Below are positions 1 through 8,302 of a stretch of 64,000 nucleotides of DNA, one piece after another; the stretch's first letter is position 1; the number at the start of each line of letters is the position of its first letter. The stretch comes from DTKD01 sp050948905 (GTDB taxonomy: Bacteria; Armatimonadota; UBA5829): contig JBMNES010000001.1 in the NCBI GenBank assembly GCA_050948905.1, forward strand, positions 2,852,001 through 2,916,000, given 5' to 3'. The notes under the pieces are model-generated. The model did not search any database. It worked only from the letters and a program-made list of their open reading frames with translations, and was not told the origin of the DNA. The position numbers and the translations under genes were made by a program.

Positions 1-972
1 ACGGACTTCTCTTCAGCGTCATCTCAGAAAGCCAGAGTATTGTTTGTAGCGGGCCAGCACGGCAACGAATATAACCCTGTCAGGACTATTCTTGAATACT
101 GTGAAAAGCTGGCCGAAGGGGCAAATAAAAACACTCTGAAACGATGTATAGTCATCGTGGTCCCCACAGTCAATCCCGATGGGATCGCGGCTAATGTTCG
201 ATTTAATGCAGATAATATCGATATCAATCGAGATTGGCAGGCTCTGCGCACACCCGAGACCCGCTTCGTCGATTCTTTAATTAAACAGTGGCAACCGCAT
301 GTGATTCTCGATATGCACGAGTGGACCGGTCCAAGTGACGTACCGGGAAACGCCATCGAAGTCGCTCACATCTCAGCGATACGCCAAAAAGAGGCAATGA
401 CCGAGCTGGCATCTTCGATTTCCAGTAAGTCCGAACTGACGCTGATATTATGTAGCCCTCATAGTGACAGACGACTTTTTCACCGGCGATATTCCGAGAT
501 GGGTTATTCATCGTATCTTCTGGAGACCGCGGCAGATTTGAGCTACGCGAAGAAATCAAGCGCATATACGACAGCCATTGAAAAAGCCATCCAGGCTGTC
601 TGCGAGAACACCGAACTCAGAGAGCAGTTGTCCCCGGCATCCGCCCGGTTCCAAGTCGCCACAGTCAGCCAATATTTAAAGCCTAAAGCACCGACTTCGC
701 CGGTTGATATGAGATTGTGGCAGCTTGCTGTCGTGTTAATCGGCTACTGCGTAATATTGTGGGTGTTAAAACCGCTGTCCACTAAAAAAGAGTCCGCGTG
801 GTCGCGCCGGTTTGTGATGTGCGGCGTAGAGTCCGAAGAGGTCGCACATCCTCTTATTAAAAAGCGCAAGCCGCAATCGCTTCTGAGCCGGAGTTGGTCG
901 CATCGACGAATCAGGGTCAGATATCTGCAAGACTCCGATGCAGAGCCCGCATCGGAAGCGCCCATCTCATAA
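1..972 (+). CDS. Membrane-anchored M14 zinc carboxypeptidase (5' truncated by window)
   Basis: The frame is open to the first base of the window, so the true start lies upstream; it ends at the TAA at 970-972. The visible part has the M14 metallocarboxypeptidase signature: the zinc-binding His-x-x-Glu in AGQHGNE (visible residues 17-23), the substrate-binding Asn-Pro-Asp-Gly and Asn-Arg-Asp-Trp stretch, the third zinc ligand His in LDMHEW, and the general-base Glu in LLETAAD. Near visible residue 240 is one hydrophobic helix (LWQLAVVLIGYCVILWVL), followed by a basic tail. This suggests an exported peptidase held by a C-terminal membrane anchor. It probably trims peptides or cell-wall stems, but the substrate is not visible. 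It is convergent with the amidase gene downstream. Confidence 0.8.
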   Translation, partial: TDFSSASSQKARVLFVAGQHGNEYNPVRTILEYCEKLAEGANKNTLKRCIVIVVPTVNPDGIAANVRFNADNIDINRDWQALRTPETRFVDSLIKQWQPHVILDMHEWTGPSDVPGNAIEVAHISAIRQKEAMTELASSISSKSELTLILCSPHSDRRLFHRRYSEMGYSSYLLETAADLSYAKKSSAYTTAIEKAIQAVCENTELREQLSPASARFQVATVSQYLKPKAPTSPVDMRLWQLAVVLIGYCVILWVLKPLSTKKESAWSRRFVMCGVESEEVAHPLIKKRKPQSLLSRSWSHRRIRVRYLQDSDAEPASEAPIS

Positions 973-1005
973 ATTAGAACTTCAATCTCAACCAGCCATA
1001 AATTA

Positions 1006-1033
1006 ACCGGCCCAGGCAATCGCCCGGGCCGGT
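1006..1033. terminator. Bidirectional hairpin between convergent genes
   Basis: Eight-base-pair GC-rich stem (ACCGGCCC with GGGCCGGT) between the ends of the M14 gene (+) and the amidase gene (-). It is followed by a short T-rich stretch on the + strand (ACTGTTTT). The T-tracts are weak, so termination efficiency is uncertain. Confidence 0.55.
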
Positions 1034-1064
1034 ACTGTTTTCCCAATGCGAGACTTGTCTCGAA

Positions 1065-4000
1065 TTAGAACTTAGTCAGCCAGTCGACTTCGCTCTCAAC
1101 AACTCGCGACAGTCCGTTGATTGTCAGGATACCCCTGGCTGCAGCGAAATCTCCGGTGGAGAGCACGCTCTTGTAACCAGGCGCGTTGACCGTGATCGGC
1201 GAGCCGGATCCGTCATCAAGAGTGAAGTTGTTATTGTCAACCTCAGCCACCTTGCCCCAGAACTTGAACAGGTAGGTCGAGGAAGCGGCGTTCATCTCCA
1301 CTCCCCAGGCAGCCTTGTTCGAAGCTCCGCGGATCAGAGTGGTCAGGTAGGTTCCCGATGTGTCTGTCGCATCATTGCCAGAAGCATCCGACGCAACCAC
1401 ACTCACGGTATGGACTCCAAGACCACCCAGCGCAACCACGTCTCCAGCCCAGATGTTGCCACCAGTATTGGTAAGCGAAACACCATTGGCCTTAACACTG
1501 GTCACACCGACGTTGTCTGTGGCATCGACTGTTACGTGAACCGCATCTCCACTGGCAACCATAGCCGGCGCCACAGATACGGAATTGATCTGCGGAGCGA
1601 CACTGTCACTGTCGTAGATGAACGGCCCAAGGTCCAGGGTTCCGTTGACTACTCCAGCCGAGTTGAAGCCCCTGACGTGCAGGTACCAGCTACCCGAAGT
1701 GGTGGCAGTCTGAACAGAAGTTCCACTCGACCAGGTCGCTTCAGAGCCAGTCCACGTATGAGTGGCCTGTTTGTCCCAGGCTATCTGATAGTGATCTACT
1801 TTGCCAGCTCCAAATCCGCCGACAGCGGTGAATGTGAACTTGTCATCGCCATAAGTGACGTTGATGTTCTTGTCGCAAGTCACAGTGGCGGCGCTCGGCG
1901 GAACAGAAAGCGTGGTGCCGCTGCCGGCTACGCCCGCGCTCTCCAGGACTCCTGCATACGCCTTGACTGTGCGGTTGTAAGCAGTGTTAGGCGCCAGGCC
2001 GGTCTCGTCGACATAGTTGATATCGATGACCTCGCGCTCGGCGACCTTTGTGGCCCCGTTATATACGCGGTGACCGATCTCGTTGTTAGCCTTGTCGGTG
2101 AAGTTCCATCTGATGGAAGTGGTCGACAGGGCAGCCCCGGACACGTTCGCAGGAGCGGCCGGAGGAGTGGACTCAAGCATTATATCGTCCCAATACGTGG
2201 GCTGATTAGACGTATAGTTATAACCCAGATATGTTCGTCTGAGCGTGCAGTTAGCCGCAGATGCAGGCTGGTTTGTAGTCAGCTTCAAAACGCCGTCAAC
2301 GTAGAACTTGAGGTCATTTGAGCCGGTGTACGGCAGCACTTCGATAGCCAGCTTATGCCATCCCGCAGTGCGCTCGCCAAGGTCATAGTAGGTCCAGCCG
2401 TTGTCTAGAATAGCAGCGACATACCGGAGCGGTACGTTGGGCGGATTACCGTTGGTAACACCAATCCAATACATCGTCGTATTGTTTCCAGCGGCGTCGT
2501 ACATATATCCTCTGAATGCTATTCTCAAGCTACTGACGGCATTGTCGAATACCCAACCGGAAAGAACACCCGATCTGTAGCCGCCCGAAGTGAGGTTCGG
2601 GGAGAACTGGTGGTAGATCCAGTTGACTACGTTCCCAGGGAAATATACCGAATTTCCGCCGGATATTGCGCCGTGGTTCTGAGCACCGGATAGAGTTGGC
2701 ATTACGTTACTGCCGGCTACCGGGTCAAGCACCCATTCGTTGAGGTTGGCAAAACCTTCCTGGAATACAACTGCCACTGTGGTCGCAGAAATCGAGGCGC
2801 TCTTAGCAGAATAGTTCGGTTTGCCATCGTAGGCATCAACCTGATAGGTGTAGGTCGTATTGGAAGCCAACCCAGTGTCCGTGTAGGTCGTGCCAGTGGC
2901 GGTACCAACCTGGGTGCCATTGCGGTATATTCTGTAGCCCGCGACACCAATGTTGTCTGTCGAAGCATTCCACGCCAGCGAGATGCTGGAGGAGGTTGCT
3001 CCTGTGCTGCGCAGGTTGGTCGGAACGGTCGGCGGTTCGTTGTCATTCTCAGCAGTGACCGTTACAGTTTTTGTAAGAGTGGGGCCAAACCACTCATATC
3101 CTTCGCGAAGCATTCGCCACTTGGTGGTATAGGAACCTCCGGTGGCGGGCGCCTTCATAGTGAAGTTAAACGTATAGGTGTCACCCGGTCTCACTGTGCC
3201 GGAAATTGTTTGGCGGGCAGTTGCGAACGGGTCGCTGTCTCCAACCGCGCCGAGTTTAAAACCGTAGGCGTTCATCCAGCATACACCACGGTTCCGCATA
3301 GTGATAGAGACATTATAGGAATGTCCGGCTAACATTGTGGTGGGAATCGTATCAGATACGAGTTCGCCGGAATACTTCGCCCAGGTCGGCGTGTTGCCGA
3401 AATAGGAGCAGATTCCGCTGTAGATCGCCCACTCACAAAGAGAGCGGAAGAAGTCGTTAGTAAGATAGACGCCGTCTCGTGAGCAGTGATCGTGGAACGC
3501 AAGCTCGATTAGAATCGCAGGGCGGTTAGGGATACGGATCTCGCCGAAACCTCCGGCGGAGTTTTTGACGCCCCTGTTCGCCCAACCTCCCTCGCCCGGG
3601 AATGTGTTGCGAATCGTGCTAATGACGCTGTTCTGAACGGCATTGGCAAGATTGTTGCTATTGGTCACGTGGGCCGGCTTCTCCATATTCGTGTCGTAGA
3701 ACGTCTCAGTTCCCGTGCCGCCACCCGCGTTGGTGTGATGTGCAATATAAATATCTGAGCCTACATAGTCCGCGTACAGAGGTCGGCATCTGATATCATC
3801 GTTGTTTCGATTCACAGCAGTATCTGCGCCGCAGTTACCCGAAGAACTGGCCCAAACAGAGCAAGGCGCCCCTATATTGTGCAACCAGGTCTGTGAGCAC
3901 AGTTTCCACCAGGGCAAGCCTGTACCAGCGTGTGTGCCACCATTTTCGTCGAGTTGGCGCACGCTGGTGAATGTGGCTCCGTCTTGTACCAGATATTGCT

Positions 4001-4637
4001 TGAGAAATTGAACGAGCCTGACGCTGTTGGTGTCCTCAAGGACAGCCTCGCCAAGTCCACAAGGGTCCGTTCTCTGCCAATACCAGCCGCTGCCGTTCCA
4101 GAATCGGCCGTGCGAGGCGCCTACACATATCTTCTTGCCGGAAAGACCAACACCGTTGCCTTTGATAAGCGGCTTTGCAGGCTCGCCGACTACTGGTGCG
4201 CCAGGAAGATATGAAGACAGGACTTTACCCTGGCAGGTGAGTTTGACCGTCGAGATAGACGGAAAATCGCCTAGAGTCGAGCGGAATTGGTCGAAGATTT
4301 CGCCTAAACCGGCTTCGTCCAACCCAACCAGGACTTCCGTAGAAAGATCGATGGATGCAGTGGAACCTGCAATCGACATTTTAACGATCTTGACTCCGGC
4401 GGGAATGCGCGTAGAAACGCCCATCGCGATTTCTTCGATGAACGGCCCGGTGACTAATGCGCGAACCGCTGCTTCCGCAGGCGATGTCGCATCGGAGACC
4501 GCACGGTCAACTGCAACCAGTTGACCCCCGGAAAAGAAGCGCACGGCGACGGTGCCTGCGCAGGCTGAGGTGGCTAAAAGCGCCACACACAGCAAAATAG
4601 CCGGCAAAAACAACCGGCCGGCATAAGACTTAATCAT
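1065..4637 (-). CDS. Large exported N-acetylmuramoyl-L-alanine amidase with GerMN, NBR1-like, Fn3, LamG-like and OB-like domains
   Basis: 1190 aa. A signal peptide (residues 1-27) precedes a GerMN-like domain (about 29-150) and an Amidase_3 domain (about 168-415). The zinc and catalytic residues are present: His176 (GASHGRF), Glu201 (VLEDTNS), His301 (AHHTNAG) and Glu379 (LIELAFHDH). After this come an NBR1-type Ig-like domain (about 421-535), an Fn3 domain (about 540-632), a concanavalin/LamG-like sandwich ending in YWDDIML, a second Fn3, Ig-like segments and a C-terminal OB-like domain. It should cleave the MurNAc-L-Ala bond in peptidoglycan outside the cytoplasmic membrane, with the beta domains binding wall or surface polymers. 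SD GGGGGTAG lies upstream of the ATG. GerMN plus Amidase_3 is familiar from spore and cell-wall proteins; the long C-terminal train is unusual. Confidence 0.82.
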   Translation of the reverse strand: MIKSYAGRLFLPAILLCVALLATSACAGTVAVRFFSGGQLVAVDRAVSDATSPAEAAVRALVTGPFIEEIAMGVSTRIPAGVKIVKMSIAGSTASIDLSTEVLVGLDEAGLGEIFDQFRSTLGDFPSISTVKLTCQGKVLSSYLPGAPVVGEPAKPLIKGNGVGLSGKKICVGASHGRFWNGSGWYWQRTDPCGLGEAVLEDTNSVRLVQFLKQYLVQDGATFTSVRQLDENGGTHAGTGLPWWKLCSQTWLHNIGAPCSVWASSSGNCGADTAVNRNNDDIRCRPLYADYVGSDIYIAHHTNAGGGTGTETFYDTNMEKPAHVTNSNNLANAVQNSVISTIRNTFPGEGGWANRGVKNSAGGFGEIRIPNRPAILIELAFHDHCSRDGVYLTNDFFRSLCEWAIYSGICSYFGNTPTWAKYSGELVSDTIPTTMLAGHSYNVSITMRNRGVCWMNAYGFKLGAVGDSDPFATARQTISGTVRPGDTYTFNFTMKAPATGGSYTTKWRMLREGYEWFGPTLTKTVTVTAENDNEPPTVPTNLRSTGATSSSISLAWNASTDNIGVAGYRIYRNGTQVGTATGTTYTDTGLASNTTYTYQVDAYDGKPNYSAKSASISATTVAVVFQEGFANLNEWVLDPVAGSNVMPTLSGAQNHGAISGGNSVYFPGNVVNWIYHQFSPNLTSGGYRSGVLSGWVFDNAVSSLRIAFRGYMYDAAGNNTTMYWIGVTNGNPPNVPLRYVAAILDNGWTYYDLGERTAGWHKLAIEVLPYTGSNDLKFYVDGVLKLTTNQPASAANCTLRRTYLGYNYTSNQPTYWDDIMLESTPPAAPANVSGAALSTTSIRWNFTDKANNEIGHRVYNGATKVAEREVIDINYVDETGLAPNTAYNRTVKAYAGVLESAGVAGSGTTLSVPPSAATVTCDKNINVTYGDDKFTFTAVGGFGAGKVDHYQIAWDKQATHTWTGSEATWSSGTSVQTATTSGSWYLHVRGFNSAGVVNGTLDLGPFIYDSDSVAPQINSVSVAPAMVASGDAVHVTVDATDNVGVTSVKANGVSLTNTGGNIWAGDVVALGGLGVHTVSVVASDASGNDATDTSGTYLTTLIRGASNKAAWGVEMNAASSTYLFKFWGKVAEVDNNNFTLDDGSGSPITVNAPGYKSVLSTGDFAAARGILTINGLSRVVESEVDWLTKF

Positions 4638-4734
4638 AACTGCACTACCCCCAAACTTGAGCTATTCCTGTTTGGAATATACCACAGTGCCTGGGGAGCG
4701 TCAACCTGGTACAATTACCTGACTAGAGCAAATA

Positions 4735-4992
4735 CTAGCTCTCAAAGACCATCTTTTTGACCTCAACGCCGTCAATCGCTGACAATGCGGCCGCCAGCTT
4801 CTCGACATCCTGCTCATCTCCGTAAGTATCGAGAATCAACAACCCACCGGGCGCGCAACTGCCATCCGCTACTTCATGCAGACCTAGCCTGGTCCGAATG
4901 CTGCAGCCGTGTTCAGTAAGCACAGATTGCACATTCGGCACAGCCTGCGTCCTGGCGTTGATGTTTACTCCTAATATCGTGCGCTTGCTCAT
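4735..4992 (-). CDS. Small ACT/ferredoxin-like regulator, TM1266-type (putative iron-only hydrogenase system regulator family)
   Basis: The ATG at 4992 is chosen over the upstream in-frame start because AGGAGAT sits just 5' of it; this gives 85 aa. The protein has the beta-alpha-beta-beta-alpha-beta pattern of TM1266-like proteins: an N-terminal KRTILGVNINAR strand, the IRTRLGLHE core motif, LLILDTYGD, and the closing IDGVEVKKMVF. Family members are small dimeric ACT-like proteins of poorly defined function, named from hydrogenase gene clusters. No hydrogenase genes lie in this window, so a role in hydrogenase control is not supported here. It stands alone between the amidase and a PEP-CTERM gene. 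Confidence 0.65.
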   Translation of the reverse strand: MSKRTILGVNINARTQAVPNVQSVLTEHGCSIRTRLGLHEVADGSCAPGGLLILDTYGDEQDVEKLAAALSAIDGVEVKKMVFES

Positions 4993-5093
4993 AGATATCT
5001 CCTTTACTATCCCTCTCGATTTTGCTGAGATCATCTTACCCAACAATCACTAATTCGATTTCTACAGTGAAAATCCTACCCGTTGTTTGTCAC

Positions 5094-5128
5094 TGACAAA
5101 AACAAACCGGCGGATATTCTCCACCGGT
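5094..5128 (-). terminator. Intrinsic terminator of the PEP-CTERM gene
   Basis: On the minus strand, ACCGGTGG pairs with CCGCCGGT (8 bp, one G-U) and is followed by TTGTTTTTG. It begins 36 bases past the PEP-CTERM stop codon. Confidence 0.7.
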
Positions 5129-5163
5129 CTGTAGTCAATCACTGTATCTTAGTATTACGTTTA

Positions 5164-5877
5164 TTACGGTCTGCGTCGTCGAATCAAGCCAAGCATGCCC
5201 AATCCGCCAGCCAGTGCCATAAGAGAACCAGGCTCCGGAACGCAGGTGTAGTCGTAGGTGACTATTACTTTTCCATTGGCTGTGACAGGCGTGATAGCCG
5301 TCTCTAGGCCGCTGGAACCGGAGAACGTCGCCCACTGGGTAGCATCAACATCGATATCGAAAGTACCGACACCTATATATTGATTGAAGAACAGTGAGTT
5401 AATATATCCGAACTTCGAATCAGTCTCAGTGCCACCAATGTAAACCATTCCATCCGGAGGGTTCGGGCTATAGTCGCCAGGTCCGTCGCCGAAGTTGGGG
5501 TCCAGACTGAAAGTGTCTGTATGTCCCGCAGTCACTGTTCCAACTACCGGATTAAACGACCCATCCAGCAAAGAAACATCTGTACTTGAGATGTTAGCCT
5601 TGCCGCCGAAGCTGAAGCTGCCTGATGCAGGAGAATCAGCATCGTTGTCAATAACATACTGACCACCGGTGACATTCAAGATCAAATCGATCCTGATCCA
5701 GTTCATAACGCAATTCGGGCAAGTGAAGTTCATCTTCGCAAACGTCAGTTGCTTCTCGAAATCCGGAACTCCATTGAAGGATTTCTCCTGGGTCACCTGT
5801 GTCGCGCCAGCCATAGTGATGGTGAGCGCCAACACTATGAGGACAGCGCAAGACCTAAAAATCATTTTCACGTTCAT
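5164..5877 (-). CDS. PEP-CTERM sorting-domain exported protein
   Basis: 237 aa. The N-terminal signal peptide (hydrophobic core about residues 10-25) is followed by a beta-rich ectodomain with no family I recognise. The C-terminus has the full PEP-CTERM layout: VPEPGS, a glycine/leucine-rich membrane segment, then RRRRP. Such proteins are recognised by EpsH-type exosortases, which cleave near the PEP motif and send the protein to the cell surface or matrix. No exosortase gene is in this window. GAGGAGG lies just upstream of the ATG and fixes the start. A CxxC (FTCPNC) lies in the first third. It has its own promoter and terminator and so appears monocistronic. Confidence 0.85.
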   Translation of the reverse strand: MNVKMIFRSCAVLIVLALTITMAGATQVTQEKSFNGVPDFEKQLTFAKMNFTCPNCVMNWIRIDLILNVTGGQYVIDNDADSPASGSFSFGGKANISSTDVSLLDGSFNPVVGTVTAGHTDTFSLDPNFGDGPGDYSPNPPDGMVYIGGTETDSKFGYINSLFFNQYIGVGTFDIDVDATQWATFSGSSGLETAITPVTANGKVIVTYDYTCVPEPGSLMALAGGLGMLGLIRRRRP

Positions 5878-6031
5878 TCACCTCCTCAGCAAATCTACCC
5901 CAGCCGGAAGAGTCTTAAACTCAACGTTCGAACCGAAATGATCCTTTTCAGTATTTCACCCGTTTCGAGTGCCAGGGCGGCAGACGATAAATTTCTGCCC
6001 GGTACATTGTCGAGAAAACGTTCTATTCCAC

Positions 6032-6060
6032 AGTGTGCCATGCATAAGGGTGCTTGTCAA
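6032..6060 (-). promoter_or_regulatory. Sigma70-like promoter for the PEP-CTERM gene
   Basis: Minus strand: a perfect -35 TTGACA (6055-6060), a 17-bp spacer and a weak -10 CACACT (6032-6037). The leader to the ATG at 5877 would be about 150 nt; I recognise no known riboswitch in it. Confidence 0.45.
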
Positions 6061-6160
6061 GACTCATTTGTTGATTTAGTACCCATAGATTTTACAGTTT
6101 TTATATATAGTCAGGTGAAGGTATTCCAAATCTTAAGGCTAAGAGGCCTCAACAGGTAAT

Positions 6161-6189
6161 TTGACCAGCACGGTTTGGCTATGTATACT
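6161..6189 (+). promoter_or_regulatory. Sigma70-like promoter for transketolase
   Basis: -35 TTGACC (6161-6166), 17-bp spacer, -10 TATACT (6184-6189). The predicted start is near 6196, giving a roughly 30-nt leader with GGAGGG before the TTG start codon. Confidence 0.75.
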
Positions 6190-6225
6190 TACCGATGAGA
6201 TACTAAAAATTGGAGGGAACCCACA

Positions 6226-8229
6226 TTGACCCCTGTCGAAAGCTCGAACAAACCATCAATCGCTGATCTGCAAGCGGCAGCAAGGGATATGCGTGCCTAT
6301 TCTCTGGTGGCTATCCACGCAGCAGGAACAGGGCATCCCGGAGGAAGCCTGTCGGTTATGGACTTTACCGCCGCCCTCTTTCTCCACGAGATGAACCTGC
6401 AGGCAGAAGATCCTAAATGGTGCAGCCGTGATAGAGTTATTTATTCTGGGGGTCATAAAGCTCCTGCCTTATATGTAGGGATGGCAGCAGCCGGCTACTA
6501 CGATATGGACAGCGTCGTCACGCTACGTAAATGTGGTAGCCCGTTCCAGGGGCATCCGCACTGCCTGAAGCTCTCCGGCGTCGAGGTTAGCACCGGCTCA
6601 CTCGGCCAGGGGCTTGGAGTCGGAGTCGGACAGGCTCTGTCTCTAAGATTGGACGGATGCAGCGCCCGCGTTTATGTGGTTATGGGGGATGGAGAACAGC
6701 AGGAAGGCAGCGTGTGGGAAGCCGCTATGTCCGCTGGCCATTATAAACTCGACAATCTTTGTGCGTTTATCGATAAAAATCGACTGCAGATCGACGGTCT
6801 CGTCGAGGACGTAATGAATATCGACCCTCTCGTCGAGAAATACCGTTCGTTCGGATGGCACACCATAGAGATCGACGGCAACGATATTGCACAGATCCTT
6901 GATGCTTTCGCGGAAGCCAGGGCTACGAAAAATCAGCCTACGGTTATTATCGGCAACACCGCCAAGGGCAAAGGGGTTTCCTTTATGGAGAACGTAGCCG
7001 GTTGGCATGGGGTTGCCACCAAGGATCGAGAACAACTCGATGCCGCTCTTGCCGAAATCGCCTCCCCGGTTGTGACCAAAGAAAAAGTCGACGAGCTGTT
7101 AGCAGAGGCAGACAACTGGATGCAGAAAGTGCAGACCGAGATCGACTCCGCTCACGCCAAAGTTTTTACCACAAAGAAGTCTTATTGGTGGAACGACGGC
7201 GATAACATGCAGGTCAAGATGGACCCGACTCGAATGGGGTTCGGCCGTGCACTGAAGCGCATAGGAGACGATGAGCGCATTTGCACCCTGCACGCAGACA
7301 TTTCCAAGTCGATCTGCATCACAGATTTTGAGGCGGATAATCCGGAGCGGCTCGACAGGGTTTTCAGCGTCGGTATCGCAGAGCAGAATATGATGCAGGT
7401 GGCTGCTGGACTGGCACTGGACGGCAGGATTCCGATCACTGGGACCTATGGCGTTTTCGCATCGGGTAGAGCCTGGGATCAGATTAGAACCACGATCTGT
7501 TATGGCAATCTTAACGTGAAGATAGCCGGCGCCCACGGTGGAATCTCGGTTGGCCAGGACGGCGCAACGCATCAGGCGCTGGAAGAGATCAGCCTGATGT
7601 ATGTGCTTCCCAATATGCATTTGGAAGTCCCGTGCGACAGCCTGGAGACGGATCGAGGTACGGAGGCTATGGTCCTTGGAGTGAACGGGCCTGCGTATAT
7701 TCGATACGCCCGCGAGGCCACCCCTATCGTGACAACGGCTTCTACTCCGTATAGGTTCGGCGTCGCCAATATCATCCGGTTCCGCTCAGAGCAACCCCAG
7801 TTCGTCGATGCATTCGAGCACACACTCTCTACTGACTACAAGAGCGAAGGAGAGTCTGTGGCGATAATCGCCTGCGGGCCGATGGTTCCGGAAGCTATGC
7901 GCGCTGCCTGGATGCTCAGAGTGGAAAAGGGAATTGAAGCGCGGGTTGTGAACCTGCATACGGTTAAACCGATTGACAAAGCGGCTATTATCGCGGCTGC
8001 CGAGGAGATCGGCACAATCGTTACTGCAGAAGAACATCAAGTCGGTGGATTCGGAAACATCGTGGCGGGAATTGCAGCCACTCGAACCAAATCCGATAAG
8101 CCACTGCGAATCGGGCAGATCGGTGTGGCTGATACTTTCGGAGAATCCGGCCAGCCGTGGGAATTGATGAAGATGTTCAAGTTGACGGCCGAAGATATCG
8201 CGGAGGCGGCCGTCAAGCTGCTGGGTTAA
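6226..8229 (+). CDS. tkt: Transketolase
   Basis: 667 aa, normal length for a full transketolase. It transfers two-carbon ketol units between sugar phosphates in the pentose phosphate pathway with thiamine diphosphate. The N-terminal TPP domain has the conserved His of GTGHPGGS and the metal-binding GDGEQQEG...DKNRL motif (about residues 148-180). The middle pyrimidine-binding domain carries the catalytic-Glu motif SVGIAEQNMM, and the C-terminal domain follows. The TTG start at 6226 is supported by GGAGGG 8 bases upstream. Local sequence resembles the two-piece transketolases (separate N and C subunits) of archaea and some thermophiles, here fused in one chain. It is monocistronic, with its own promoter and terminator, and convergent with the CarB-like gene. 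Confidence 0.93.
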   Translation: MTPVESSNKPSIADLQAAARDMRAYSLVAIHAAGTGHPGGSLSVMDFTAALFLHEMNLQAEDPKWCSRDRVIYSGGHKAPALYVGMAAAGYYDMDSVVTLRKCGSPFQGHPHCLKLSGVEVSTGSLGQGLGVGVGQALSLRLDGCSARVYVVMGDGEQQEGSVWEAAMSAGHYKLDNLCAFIDKNRLQIDGLVEDVMNIDPLVEKYRSFGWHTIEIDGNDIAQILDAFAEARATKNQPTVIIGNTAKGKGVSFMENVAGWHGVATKDREQLDAALAEIASPVVTKEKVDELLAEADNWMQKVQTEIDSAHAKVFTTKKSYWWNDGDNMQVKMDPTRMGFGRALKRIGDDERICTLHADISKSICITDFEADNPERLDRVFSVGIAEQNMMQVAAGLALDGRIPITGTYGVFASGRAWDQIRTTICYGNLNVKIAGAHGGISVGQDGATHQALEEISLMYVLPNMHLEVPCDSLETDRGTEAMVLGVNGPAYIRYAREATPIVTTASTPYRFGVANIIRFRSEQPQFVDAFEHTLSTDYKSEGESVAIIACGPMVPEAMRAAWMLRVEKGIEARVVNLHTVKPIDKAAIIAAAEEIGTIVTAEEHQVGGFGNIVAGIAATRTKSDKPLRIGQIGVADTFGESGQPWELMKMFKLTAEDIAEAAVKLLG

Positions 8230-8264
8230 TTCCTGAATATCGGGTATGGGATAGAATAAAGCGA

Positions 8265-8299
8265 CGGGCGCATCAAGGAGATGAGATGCGCCCGTTTTT
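8265..8299 (+). terminator. Intrinsic terminator of tkt
   Basis: Ten-base-pair perfect stem (CGGGCGCATC with GATGCGCCCG), a 10-base loop, then TTTTT. It lies 35 bases past the tkt stop and next to the end of the convergent CarB-like gene. Confidence 0.9.
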
Positions 8300-8302
8300 G
8301 TT

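Noticed and set aside
1410..2321. 303-codon plus-strand ORF
   Set aside because: Antisense to the amidase gene; composition is Ser/Arg/Val-rich without domains, and the amidase frame has clear motifs.
5878..6154. c-di-GMP or other riboswitch in the PEP-CTERM leader
   Set aside because: No conserved core of a known class could be matched by eye.
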